Origin: Nocardioides sp. SYSU D00065
Lineage (GTDB): Bacteria; Actinomycetota; Actinomycetes; Propionibacteriales; Nocardioidaceae
Direction: 5' to 3'
Assembly (NCBI RefSeq): GCF_017916425.1
Contig: NZ_JAFMSX010000002.1
Coordinates: 490,413-554,412 of the forward strand
Length of the DNA: 64,000 nt
This document shows, piece by piece, positions 1 through 7,971 of the stretch (position 1 is its first letter; each line of letters opens with the position of its first letter). Under the pieces are notes generated by a model. The model did no database searches and was not told where the DNA came from. It saw only the letters and a list, made by a program, of their open reading frames with translations. Both the position numbers and the translations under genes were made by a program.

Positions 1-1137
1 GCCCGCCGCGTCCTTGGCGCGGATCTCGATCGTGTACGTCCCGTCGGCGAGGTCGCGCAGCTCCACCGGGCTGGTGCAGGTCGACCATGCGCCGACGGCT
101 CCGTCTCTGGTGATGCGGCACTCCTGCGCGGTGGCGCCGGACAGGCTGGTCGCGAAGCGCGCCTGCTTCCCGAGCACGCGCCTCTCGACGAGCGTGGTCT
201 CGGGAGCGACGGTGTCGACCACCCAGGCGTGGATGGCCGGGACCGGGTCCGCCGTCGTGCCGTGGGCCCACACCAGGACGGTGTGCCGGCCGTCGGCCAG
301 CCCCGCGAAGCTGTGAGCCGCGCGTGGGCCGGAGCCGCAGTACGTGAGGTCCCCGTCGTCCAGGGAGCACTGGAACGTGCGGCCACCCCGCGTGCTGAAG
401 GTGAAGGGGGCCGTCGTGCTGTTGGTGAGCGCCGGAGGGCCGTGCTCGATGACGGTGTCCACGAGCTCGATGCTGCGGGAGATGACCTCGCTCGGGTTCT
501 GCGAGAGGTCGACCACCTGGACGTCGACCTGATGGGCGCCGTCGGTGGCGAAGGTGGGGAGGAACGGCGACTTGCAGCCCATCCAGTCGCCTCCGTCGAT
601 CCGGCAGTAGGCGTTGACCCGTTCGTTGGCGCTGAACTCGATCCGCGCCGTACGGTCCGTACGCTCCGCCGGCTCTGCTGCCAGGAGGGTGAGCGTGGGC
701 GGGGTGTCGTCGTAGAAGGTGATCGAGGGCGTCCGCTCGTCGCTGCTGAAGGCGCCGGAGCCCACGCCGCACTCGGTCACGCCCAGGTGGACGCGGGTCT
801 TGTCGCAGCCGCGCCACCCGCTCGGGGAGATCTTCCAGCCGTACGACGGGTAGGGCCGCAGCCACAGCCAGGCCTCGAACGGCGCCTCGCTCCTCATCCG
901 CGCGCAGGTCTTGGTCGCGGTGGGGTTGGCGGCGTTCTCGCTCGCGTTGCACTCGCCGAAGACGTTGTCCGCCACCGTTCCCTCCACGACGCGAACGAAG
1001 CCCGCGCCGGTGATCGAGATGGTCACGCCGACCTGGCCGGCGTGGGCGGGGGCGGTCACGACGCTGGTCACGCCGACCAGGGTCAGGGTGGCGGCCGCGA
1101 GCGTCATGGCCCGCAGCGCCAGGGTTCTCAGGTACAT
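1..1137 (-). CDS. Secreted Ig-like repeat protein (3' end outside window)
   Basis: The frame is open from the ATG at 1137 to the window edge, giving 379 visible residues with the C-terminus missing. Residues 1-33 form a signal peptide (basic start, Leu/Ala/Val core, APAHA cleavage site), so the protein is exported. The mature part is a series of beta-sandwich-like repeats with paired cysteines and a recurring FQCSLDDG/YCRIDGG-type core, followed by 'G-L-A-D-G-x-H-T' strands. This pattern is typical of actinobacterial Ig-like/chitobiase-type surface repeats. A purine-rich GAGAGGGA lies just before the ATG. No catalytic motif is visible. The role is probably adhesion or surface display, which is an inference. 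Confidence 0.75.
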   Translation of the reverse strand, partial: MYLRTLALRAMTLAAATLTLVGVTSVVTAPAHAGQVGVTISITGAGFVRVVEGTVADNVFGECNASENAANPTATKTCARMRSEAPFEAWLWLRPYPSYGWKISPSGWRGCDKTRVHLGVTECGVGSGAFSSDERTPSITFYDDTPPTLTLLAAEPAERTDRTARIEFSANERVNAYCRIDGGDWMGCKSPFLPTFATDGAHQVDVQVVDLSQNPSEVISRSIELVDTVIEHGPPALTNSTTAPFTFSTRGGRTFQCSLDDGDLTYCGSGPRAAHSFAGLADGRHTVLVWAHGTTADPVPAIHAWVVDTVAPETTLVERRVLGKQARFATSLSGATAQECRITRDGAVGAWSTCTSPVELRDLADGTYTIEIRAKDAAG

Positions 1138-1235
1138 CTGTCCCTCTCCTCGTGTGGCCCGGCTCGAGCCGGGAGCACGAGCCTGGAGGAGCGGCCTTGG
1201 CACCGCCTTGCGCTCGACTTGCCCGGGACACGACA

Positions 1236-1268
1236 GCGCCGCCGACCCCGTGGGGAGGTCGGCGGCGC
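1236..1268 (-). terminator. Hairpin terminator
   Basis: A perfect 12-bp stem (GCGCCGCCGACC with GGTCGGCGGCGC) encloses a 9-base loop. It sits 40 bases after the stop of the gene at 1308-2414 and before the next gene on the same strand. There is no T-run, as is usual in GC-rich actinobacteria. Confidence 0.65.
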
Positions 1269-1307
1269 GCGCCCCGGGGGATACGGGGCGGTCTGGTGGT
1301 CGGGGCG

Positions 1308-2414
1308 TCAGCGGATGACGACGACGACCGGCTTGGAGGTCGAGGGCGCGACCGTGGCCGAGCCCGGGTAGTGCACGACGAGCCGGTGCCGCCCGCGTGG
1401 CAGGCGCGGGAGCCGGACGGTGGCGCGCCCGCGCTTCAGCTGCGCGCGGACCAGCGTCTTGTCGCCCTTGAGGACGCGGACCGTGCCGGTGGGCACGGCG
1501 GTGCTTCTGACGCGCACCCGCAGGCTGCGCCCGGTCGCGGACGCCTTGGTGCGCGACGCCGCGCGGCCGGCCGTGCCGTTGTCCCCGTGACCGCCGTTGT
1601 CGTTGCCGCCGTTGTTGTTGCCGCCGTTGTTGTTGCCGCCGTTGTTGTTGCCGCCGTTGTTGTTGCCGTTGTTGCCGGTCGTGGGCGGAGCGGGCGGTGC
1701 CGGCGGGGGCTGGGTGCCGTTCGTCGCGAACAGGCCGACGTACGGCGTGACGTAGCGCTTGTTGCTGCCGTAGCCGCCGATCGTGTAGGCGACCTGGACG
1801 TGGTCGCCGGCCTCGGCCACCGGGCACGGCCCATAGCCCTCGCGGCGGTTCTGGCACTCCGGCTGCAGCGACGCAGGACCCTTGAGCTCCCGGGTGGCCC
1901 GGACGGGGAGGTGGATCTCCAGCACCTGGCCCTGGCGGATGTACCAGGGCTCCCCGCCGACGTGCTCCACGGTGGCTCCACCATTGGCGCCGTAGTTGTA
2001 GTCGAGGCCGTCGGTGCGCCACTCCTGCGGCTGCCCCGCGTAGCCGAGCGACCACTCGACGGGGTGCGCGGCGTCCTCGTGGAACACCACGCCCTCCGGC
2101 AGCAGCACCTCGGGCAGGAAGGAGGCCCCGCGCTGGGTGCACGGCAGCGAGACGAGTCCGACGTAGGTGCGCATCCAGAACACCTCGCCGACGACCGGGA
2201 CGCGGCCGGTGGGGGACAGCCAGCCCACCTGGGCGTCGAGGCCGGTGCCCGGCGTGCCGGTGATGCAGTCGGTGATGGTGTCGTGGTCGGAGCGGCCGTC
2301 GTTCCAGGCGCCGGTGACGGCGTCGGCGGGGGCGCCGGACGCCGGCGTCGCGGCGAGCAGCCCGCTGCCGAGGAGCGCAAGGCCGGCCAGGGCCGCGCGG
2401 ATTCGGGTGGTCAT
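1308..2414 (-). CDS. Secreted protein with Asn/Gly linker and C-terminal Ig-like domain
   Basis: This gene encodes 368 residues. Residues 1-28 are a signal peptide (MTTRIR, Ala/Leu/Gly core, TPASGA). The N-terminal globular part (about 30-240) contains several cysteines and has no family I can name. A flexible Asn-Gly linker built from NNNGG units (about 245-275) leads to a basic C-terminal domain (about 285-368). That domain shows the 'VRVRSTAVPTGTVRVLKG' and 'GRHRLVVHYPGS' strands typical of bacterial Ig-like (Big_3-type) modules. The start at 2414 is preceded by AGAGGA at good spacing, and earlier in-frame residues look like upstream non-coding sequence. Export to the surface is well supported. 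The function is unknown. Confidence 0.75.
   Translation of the reverse strand: MTTRIRAALAGLALLGSGLLAATPASGAPADAVTGAWNDGRSDHDTITDCITGTPGTGLDAQVGWLSPTGRVPVVGEVFWMRTYVGLVSLPCTQRGASFLPEVLLPEGVVFHEDAAHPVEWSLGYAGQPQEWRTDGLDYNYGANGGATVEHVGGEPWYIRQGQVLEIHLPVRATRELKGPASLQPECQNRREGYGPCPVAEAGDHVQVAYTIGGYGSNKRYVTPYVGLFATNGTQPPPAPPAPPTTGNNGNNNGGNNNGGNNNGGNNNGGNDNGGHGDNGTAGRAASRTKASATGRSLRVRVRSTAVPTGTVRVLKGDKTLVRAQLKRGRATVRLPRLPRGRHRLVVHYPGSATVAPSTSKPVVVVIR
1591..1665. repeat. Five 15-bp tandem units coding NNNGG linker
   Basis: Five consecutive copies of CCGCCGTTGTTGTTG (the first with one change) encode the Asn-Asn-Asn-Gly-Gly linker of the surrounding secreted protein. Identical units suggest copy number can change by slippage. 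Confidence 0.85.
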
Positions 2415-2464
2415 GATGATGGTCCTCTGAGTCGTGTCGGGGTTCGGGTGGCGGGCTGTCGGGC

Positions 2465-2986
2465 TCAGGCGGGGGCGAAGGACAGGTCGAAGGCGCCGTC
2501 GCGGGTCTCGACCTGGAACCACACGTCCCCTGCCGTCCCGGTGAGGACCTCGCCCATGCCGTTGTCCTCGCGGGTCACCTCCCACTGCTCGGCGAGGGCG
2601 GACTCGTAGGCGTCGAGGACCTCGGCCGGGCTGCTGGCGGTGGCGTAGCCGGCGATGCTGAGGGTGTCGTCCATCGTCGAGCTCGTGCGGCACAGCGTCG
2701 CGTCGACGGGGGGCTCGGGCCACTCGGCGGGGATGCCGGAGACGTCGGCGATGTCAGCGGGGACCACCTCGGCCGGGAAGGCCTCGCGACACTCCTCCGG
2801 CACGCCGCCGGAGTCGGCGAGCTCGTCGAGCCCGTCGAGCGCCTCGTCGGTGCTCTCCGAGCTGGAGGCTGCAGCGGACTCCGAGCCCGAGGACTCGTCG
2901 CTGCCGCAGGCGGACACGGAGACCGCCGTGGCGAGGAGGAGGCCGGTGAGGGGAAGGAGCCGGCGGTGGAGGGGACGGACGGTCAT
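2465..2986 (-). CDS. Hypothetical lipoprotein
   Basis: This gene encodes 173 residues. A basic N-terminus and a Leu/Ala/Val core end in a lipobox with Cys27 (VSVSAC), followed by a Ser/Glu/Asp-rich low-complexity stretch, so it is a membrane-anchored lipoprotein facing outwards. The remaining part (about 60-173) has two conserved-looking cysteines and 'ASSPAEVLDAYESAL', reminiscent of small actinobacterial lipoproteins that end in an alpha/beta fold. No enzyme motif is visible. It lies 50 bases upstream of the secreted protein at 1308-2414 on the same strand, so co-transcription is possible. Confidence 0.7.
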   Translation of the reverse strand: MTVRPLHRRLLPLTGLLLATAVSVSACGSDESSGSESAAASSSESTDEALDGLDELADSGGVPEECREAFPAEVVPADIADVSGIPAEWPEPPVDATLCRTSSTMDDTLSIAGYATASSPAEVLDAYESALAEQWEVTREDNGMGEVLTGTAGDVWFQVETRDGAFDLSFAPA

Positions 2987-3105
2987 GTCGACCTGCTCTC
3001 ATACGTGGCCGGGAGCCGACGGTCGGCGCCCGGGGCGAGGCACGTCGGCGTCGCCGGGGACGACGATGTCGCAGCGTGCTTGTCGTGGGCTTGTCGGCGA
3101 CGGCG

Positions 3106-3145
3106 AGCGGCTTGCGCGCGAGGCGCAAGGCGGCGGCAAGCCGCT
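3106..3145 (-). terminator. Hairpin after the small gene at 3145-3291
   Basis: Arms AGCGGCTTGC and GCAAGCCGCT form a 10-bp stem that begins inside the stop region of the small gene on the minus strand. Confidence 0.5.
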
Positions 3146-3291
3146 CAGCCGCACTGCGGGTCGACGGAGCGGCGCACCGCGACCTCCACCCGGATGGCCT
3201 GCCTCAGGAGCAGCGCCCGGCGACGCGACTGCTGCGGGGTCCGGGGATACCGGACGGGCACGACGACGGTGTGGGGACTGGAGAGCGACAT
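3145..3291 (-). CDS. Small basic hypothetical protein (48 aa)
   Basis: A short frame begins at ATG 3291 with GGAAG at ribosome-binding distance and is followed by a hairpin. Those two features are the main reason to believe it. The product is 48 residues, Arg/Val-rich, with an LLLRQAIRVEVAVRR stretch that would form an amphipathic basic helix. I do not recognise the family. It could be a small nucleic-acid- or membrane-associated protein, or it may not be translated. Confidence 0.45.
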   Translation of the reverse strand: MSLSSPHTVVVPVRYPRTPQQSRRRALLLRQAIRVEVAVRRSVDPQCG

Positions 3292-3438
3292 GGTGACTTC
3301 CTGGCTGGTGCGGGTTCCTCGGACGGCGTCCGGGCGGCGGCCGGTGGGCCACCCGAGGAGCCTCGGGCACGGCTCTTGCCGCGCCCTTGCCACGGCCCTT
3401 GCCGCAACCCTTCCCGCAGCCCTGGGTGCCGCCGCCGC

Positions 3439-4356
3439 TCAGAGGCGGATGCTGCGGTTGACCCACGTGGAGGTCACGACCATGCCGACCCGCTCGTAGA
3501 GCCCGCGGGCGCCGGCGCGGGTGTCGGTCGAGAGGTACGACCGGGTGGCGCCGTGCGCGCGGGCCTGGGAGAAGGCGTCGACGAGCATGGCCGGCGCCAG
3601 GCCGCGGCCGCGGTGGTCGGGGCGCACTGCGATCCTCGCGACGTACGCCGACGTCGCCGCGTCGCCCTCCCCGCCGGCGAGGTGCACGTGGGTGGCGCCG
3701 AGGAGCTCGCCGGCGGCGTCGTGGAGCAGGCGCAGGTTCCACGGCTCGTAGCCCGGACGGCCCCACACCCGCGCTCCGAAGTCGTCCAGCGGGAGCCGGT
3801 CACGATCGGACCACTCGAGGAAGGCGTCCTCGAGCAGCGTCCACGCCGAGGTGAAGTCCTCCTCGGCGGCGTCGCTGATCGCGTACCCCGCCGGCAGCGG
3901 CCGAGCGGCGAGCTCGCGGTCCGGAGGGAGCTCCAGGTCCCAGGCGGTCCACAGCACGTCGTAGCCGAGGTCGCCCATCAGCCGGTCGGCGGCGCTGCCC
4001 TTGGGCATCTGGGTGCCCACCCGCTCCATGCCGGCGGCGCGAGCCCGCTGCTGGACCCAGCCGGCGAGCGCGGTGCCGATGCCGCGCCCGCGGTGGTCGG
4101 GCACCACCGCTGTGTAGGCGATGCCGGGACCGCTCAGGTCGGCATAGGCGACGAGCGTCCCGTCGTGGAACACGCCCACGGTGCTCGCCGTGATGTCGTA
4201 GCTGGGGCGCGCCCAGTCGGCCTGGACGTCCTCGAGCGTCATCGAGGACTCGCCGAGGTCGGCGACCTCCTCGGCGGCGATGGCCGCGAGCACGGCCGGT
4301 GCGTCGGCGGAAGTCAGCGGGCGGTGGGTGTAGCCGGGCGGCAGGTCGAGGTCCAT
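3439..4356 (-). CDS. Tandem GNAT acetyltransferase
   Basis: This gene encodes 305 residues with two GNAT domains in one chain. The first carries 'VVPDHRGRGIGTALAGW' (about 90-106) and the second 'AVRPDHRGRGLAPAMLVDAF' (about 255-275). Both match the acetyl-CoA pyrophosphate-binding motif A (R/Q-x-x-G-x-G/A). Such double-GNAT proteins transfer acetyl groups to unidentified small molecules or proteins. The start at 4356 is preceded by GGAGG at 8 bases. Upstream in-frame codons lack any such site. It stands alone between the acyl-CoA dehydrogenase cluster and the small gene at 3145. The substrate is unknown. Confidence 0.8.
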   Translation of the reverse strand: MDLDLPPGYTHRPLTSADAPAVLAAIAAEEVADLGESSMTLEDVQADWARPSYDITASTVGVFHDGTLVAYADLSGPGIAYTAVVPDHRGRGIGTALAGWVQQRARAAGMERVGTQMPKGSAADRLMGDLGYDVLWTAWDLELPPDRELAARPLPAGYAISDAAEEDFTSAWTLLEDAFLEWSDRDRLPLDDFGARVWGRPGYEPWNLRLLHDAAGELLGATHVHLAGGEGDAATSAYVARIAVRPDHRGRGLAPAMLVDAFSQARAHGATRSYLSTDTRAGARGLYERVGMVVTSTWVNRSIRL

Positions 4357-4423
4357 GGCGAGAGCCTCCGCGACCCGCCTTGCGGACCGCTTGCACACGG
4401 GCCCTCCGGGCGCCCGCGACGGC

Positions 4424-5575
4424 TCAGCCGAACGCGCTGACGCCGGTCTCCGCCCGGCCGATGAGCAGCTTCTGGATCTGCGACGTGCCTTCGTAGAGCG
4501 TCATCACGCGCGCGTCGCGCAGGTACTTGGCGACCGGGAAGTCGTCGACGTAGCCGGCGCCGCCGTGGACCTGGATGGCGTTGTTCGCCGCCCGCACCGC
4601 CGCCTCGGAGGCGAACAGCTTGGCCTTGGACGCCGCCGTGCCGTAGGGCTGGCCGCGGTCGATCAGGTCCGCGCAGCGCCACGCGAGCAGCCGGGCGGCG
4701 TCGACGTCGACGGACATGTCGGCGATGAGGTCCTGGACGAGCTGGAAGGACGCGATCGGCTTGCCGAACTGCGTGCGCTGCGAGGCGTACGCCACGGACG
4801 CCTCGAGGCAGCCCTGGACGATCCCGACGCAGCCGGAGGCGACCGCGAGGCGGCCCTTGTCGAGCGTGCCCATGGCGATCTTGAAGCCCTGCCCGACCTC
4901 GCCGAGCCGCGCCTCGTCCGGCACGCGCACACCGTCGAGGAACAGCTCGGCGGTGGCCTGGCCGCGCAGGCCGAGCTTGCCGGTCACCTCGCGGGCGGTG
5001 AACCCGGGGGAGTCGGTGGGGACGAGGAAGGCCGTCACCCCGCGCGGGCCGTCGTCGCTGGTGCGGGCGAAGACCAGCGCCACGTCGGCCCACGTGCCGT
5101 TGGTGATGAACAGCTTCTGCCCGGTGATCACCCAGTCCGAGCCGTCCCGCTCGGCGCGGGAGGTGAGGTTGCCCGCGTCGGACCCGGTGCCGGGCTCGGT
5201 GAGCCCGAAGCAGCCGAGGCTCGTCGCGGACGCGAGCCGCGGCAGCCACTGCTGCTTCTGCTCCTCGGTGCCGTGGAACAGGATCGACTTGCCCACGAGC
5301 CCGCTGCTCACCGACACGATGCCGCGCAGCGCGGAGTCGGCCCGGCCGAGCTCCTCCATGGCGAGCGAGTAGGTCACGTAGTCGCCGCCGACGCCGCCGT
5401 ACTCCTCGGGGATGGTGAGCCCGAAGAAGCCCAGCTCCGCCATCCGCGGGACGATCGCGAGGTCGACGGACTCCTCGCGGTCCCACTGCGCGCGGTGCGG
5501 CACCGCCTCGCGCTCGAGGAAGGCGCGGGCGAGGTCGCGGAAGGCCTGCTGGTCCTCGGTGAGCGTGAGGTCCAT
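4424..5575 (-). CDS. Acyl-CoA dehydrogenase
   Basis: This gene encodes 383 residues, the normal family length. The three ACAD parts are visible: an N-terminal helical domain, a central beta domain with 'CFGLTEPGTGSDAGNL' and 'WVITGQKLFITNG', and a C-terminal helical domain with 'RTQFGKPIA' and 'MTLYEGTSQIQKLLIGR', whose Glu is the catalytic base. It should oxidise an acyl-CoA to the 2-enoyl-CoA with FAD, passing electrons to ETF. The sequence style is that of FadE25/AcdA-like short- to medium-chain enzymes. Its ATG overlaps the stop of the upstream gene as TGATG, so translation is coupled. It is the last of three ACAD genes in a row. Confidence 0.9.
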   Translation of the reverse strand: MDLTLTEDQQAFRDLARAFLEREAVPHRAQWDREESVDLAIVPRMAELGFFGLTIPEEYGGVGGDYVTYSLAMEELGRADSALRGIVSVSSGLVGKSILFHGTEEQKQQWLPRLASATSLGCFGLTEPGTGSDAGNLTSRAERDGSDWVITGQKLFITNGTWADVALVFARTSDDGPRGVTAFLVPTDSPGFTAREVTGKLGLRGQATAELFLDGVRVPDEARLGEVGQGFKIAMGTLDKGRLAVASGCVGIVQGCLEASVAYASQRTQFGKPIASFQLVQDLIADMSVDVDAARLLAWRCADLIDRGQPYGTAASKAKLFASEAAVRAANNAIQVHGGAGYVDDFPVAKYLRDARVMTLYEGTSQIQKLLIGRAETGVSAFG

Positions 5576-6717
5576 CAGCCGAGCGCCTCGACCGTGTCGT
5601 GCTCGGTCACGCGGCCCGACAGCCGGTCGAGGTGGTGCCAGGCGTTGCCCAGCCACTGCTCGAGCACCGTGAGGTGCGCGGTGCCGACCCCGACCGCGTA
5701 CTCCGCCGTCATCGCGATGCCGCCGTGGAGCTGGATCGCCTCCTGGCCGATGTGGCGTCCGGCGCGGCTCACCTGCAGGCCGACGCGGTCGGCGGCGTCG
5801 GCCACGGCGGCGCGGTCACCGCCGGCGATCGTCATCGTCGCCCAGTCGACGGTGCTGTGCGCCAGCTCCAGGGAGACGTACATGTCGGCGGCGCGGAAGG
5901 TGAGCGCCTGGAACGTGTTGAGCGTGACCCCGAACTGCTTGCGGCTCTTGAGGTAGTCGGTCGTGGCCCGCACCTGGCTCTGCATGACGCCGAGGGCCTG
6001 GTTGGCGCCCAGGATGCGGGTCAGGTCGCTGATGGTGGCGATGCTCGGGGCCAGGTCGCGACCCGGCTGGCCGAGCGGCGTGGCGGCAGTGGCGTCGAAG
6101 CGGATGCTCGCCGCACGGGTGAGGTCGGCGGCGGCGTAGCCGGTGCGCTCGACGTCGCCGGCGTCCACCACGAACACCCCGGTGCCGGCGTCGTCGGGCA
6201 GTGCGGCGCTCACCACCAGGACGTCGGCGGACTCGCCGTTCATCACCGGGTCCGCCACACCGGTCAGCGACCACGCGGTGCCCTCGACCGCGGCCCGTAC
6301 GCCGCGGGTGTGCGAGCTCCACCGCTTGCCGGGGGAGGTGTCCGCCGCGGCGAGCACGATCTCACCGGCGCTGAGCCGGCCCAGCAGGTCGGCCCGCTGC
6401 TCGGGCGTGCCGACCGCGGCGACCAGGCCGCCGGCGTGAACGACGCTCGCGAGGTACGGCTCCGGCGCGAGGACGCGGCCGAGCTCCTGGCACACGATCG
6501 CGATCTCGACCGGCCCGGCGCCGACACCGCCGTCGGCCTCGCTGAACGGCAGCCCGAGGATGCCCATCTCGGCCAGCCGGGCCCACAGCGCCCGGTCGTA
6601 GCCCGGCTGCTCCTTCACGGTGCGTCGGCGCGCCTCGTGGTCGCCGTACGTCGTCGCAAGCAGGCCGCGGACGGCCTCGCGCAGTGCCTGCTGCTCGTCG
6701 TCGTAGGTGAAGTCCAT
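5575..6717 (-). CDS. Acyl-CoA dehydrogenase-like subunit (probable heteromeric partner)
   Basis: This gene encodes 380 residues. The N-terminal half resembles ACAD (MDFTYDDEQQALREAVRGLL) but the FAD/substrate motifs are weak. The C-terminal half has 'KSRKQFGVTLNTFQALTFR' and 'QLHGGIAMTAEYAVG' and lacks the usual YEG catalytic glutamate motif. Such degenerate subunits pair with a second ACAD in alpha2beta2 enzymes like ChsE4-ChsE5 of steroid side-chain degradation. The neighbour 10 bases upstream is the plausible partner. GAGGAGAC in that gap is the ribosome-binding site. The substrate is unknown. A large or branched acyl-CoA is an inference from the heteromeric architecture. Confidence 0.82.
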   Translation of the reverse strand: MDFTYDDEQQALREAVRGLLATTYGDHEARRRTVKEQPGYDRALWARLAEMGILGLPFSEADGGVGAGPVEIAIVCQELGRVLAPEPYLASVVHAGGLVAAVGTPEQRADLLGRLSAGEIVLAAADTSPGKRWSSHTRGVRAAVEGTAWSLTGVADPVMNGESADVLVVSAALPDDAGTGVFVVDAGDVERTGYAAADLTRAASIRFDATAATPLGQPGRDLAPSIATISDLTRILGANQALGVMQSQVRATTDYLKSRKQFGVTLNTFQALTFRAADMYVSLELAHSTVDWATMTIAGGDRAAVADAADRVGLQVSRAGRHIGQEAIQLHGGIAMTAEYAVGVGTAHLTVLEQWLGNAWHHLDRLSGRVTEHDTVEALG

Positions 6718-6727
6718 GGTCGTCTCC

Positions 6728-7879
6728 TCACAGTCCCAGGATCGTGCGGCTGATGATCTGGCGCTGGATCTCGTTGGAGCCGCCGTAGATCGAGGCCTTG
6801 CGGAGGTTGAGGTAGGTCGGCGCCGTGCGGCGCGCCCAGCCCTCGAGGGGCGAGTCGTCGCCGGCGCGGGCCGCGAGGGAGGCCGGTCCGGCGAGGTCGA
6901 GCGCGAGCTCGCTGACCGCCTGCTGCAGCTCGGTGCCCCGGAGCTTAAGCACCGACGAGGCCGGGTGCGGCGCACCCTCGGAGGAGTGGGCGGCCACCCG
7001 CAGCGCGGTGAGCTCGAGGGCGAGCAGGTCGTTCTCCAGCTCCGCCACCCGCGCCCGGACCAGCGGGTCGGCCAGCCGGTCGGCCGCGGTGGCCTTGAGG
7101 GTCGCGAGGGCCCGCTTGGTGGCGCCCACCGGCGCCACGCCCACCCGCTCGTTGCCGAGGAGGAACTTCGCGATGGTCCAGCCCTGGCCGGGCTCGCCGA
7201 CGAGCAGGTCGCCCGGCACGCGCACGTCGGAGAACCAGACCTCGTTGACCTCATGGCCGCCGTCGATGAGCTCGATGGGACGCACCTCCACGCCGGGGGT
7301 GGTCATGTCGATGAGCAGCATGGAGATGCCGGCCTGCTTCTTCACCTCCGGGTCGGTGCGCACCAGGGTGAAGATCCAGTCGCCGTACTGGCCGAGCGTG
7401 GTCCACGTCTTCTGACCGTTGACCACCCAGTCGTCGCCGTCGCGCACGGCGGCGGTGCGCAGGCCGGCCAGGTCGGAGCCGGCGTCGGGCTCGGAGAACC
7501 CCTGCGACCACCAGATGTCGAGGCTGGCCGTCGCCGGCAGGAAGCGCTTCTTCTGCTCCTCGCTCCCGAAGTGCGCGATCACGGGGCCGATCATCGAGGT
7601 GTTGAACGCCAGCGGTGCGGGGACGCCGGCGCGCTGCATCTCCTCGTGCCACAGGTGGCGCTGCAGGTCGGTCCAGTCCTGGCCGCCCCACTCGACCGGC
7701 CAGTGCGGCACCGCGAGCCCCTCGGCGTCGAGGATGCGCTGGCTCTGCACGATCTGCTCGCGGGTCAGGTGGCGCCCCTCGAGGACGGTGTCGCGGATCT
7801 CGCGGGGGACCTCGGTGGTGAAGAACTCCCGCATCCGCGTGCGGAACTCCGCGTCGGCCGGACTCAGCTCGAGCTGCAT
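6728..7879 (-). CDS. Acyl-CoA dehydrogenase (probable catalytic partner of the gene at 5575-6717)
   Basis: This gene encodes 383 residues. Motifs include 'WPVEWGGQDWTDLQRHLW', 'GFSEPDAGSDLAGLRT', 'WVVNGQKTWTTLG', 'IAKFLLGNERVGVAP' and the C-terminal 'IYGGSNEIQRQIISRTILGL'. The last is typical of FadE-type subunits of actinobacterial heterotetrameric dehydrogenases, which keep the FAD/ETF-facing features. The start is ATG 7879 with GAGGAG upstream. It is the first gene of a three-gene operon on the minus strand, with only 10 bases to the next gene. The cluster probably acts in beta-oxidation of an unusual acyl-CoA. Confidence 0.88.
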   Translation of the reverse strand: MQLELSPADAEFRTRMREFFTTEVPREIRDTVLEGRHLTREQIVQSQRILDAEGLAVPHWPVEWGGQDWTDLQRHLWHEEMQRAGVPAPLAFNTSMIGPVIAHFGSEEQKKRFLPATASLDIWWSQGFSEPDAGSDLAGLRTAAVRDGDDWVVNGQKTWTTLGQYGDWIFTLVRTDPEVKKQAGISMLLIDMTTPGVEVRPIELIDGGHEVNEVWFSDVRVPGDLLVGEPGQGWTIAKFLLGNERVGVAPVGATKRALATLKATAADRLADPLVRARVAELENDLLALELTALRVAAHSSEGAPHPASSVLKLRGTELQQAVSELALDLAGPASLAARAGDDSPLEGWARRTAPTYLNLRKASIYGGSNEIQRQIISRTILGL

Positions 7880-7971
7880 GTGACTCCTCGCGTCTCACCC
7901 GGCGCCACGCGCGTGTGGTCCGGTGGGTCCATCATGGCCTGCCGGGGGCGGCTCTCGGCGGGCCGCCGCGC

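Noticed and set aside
229..1371. Long open frame on the plus strand opposite the Ig-like secreted protein
   Set aside because: The minus strand encodes a signal peptide, lipid-free mature domain and repeat motifs. The plus-strand frame is Arg/Gly/Val low-complexity, the usual antisense shadow in GC-rich DNA.
3366..3423. CTTGCC-rich imperfect repeats between the small gene and the GNAT
   Set aside because: The units drift in length and sequence and no structure or coding role could be shown, so they were not listed as a repeat feature.
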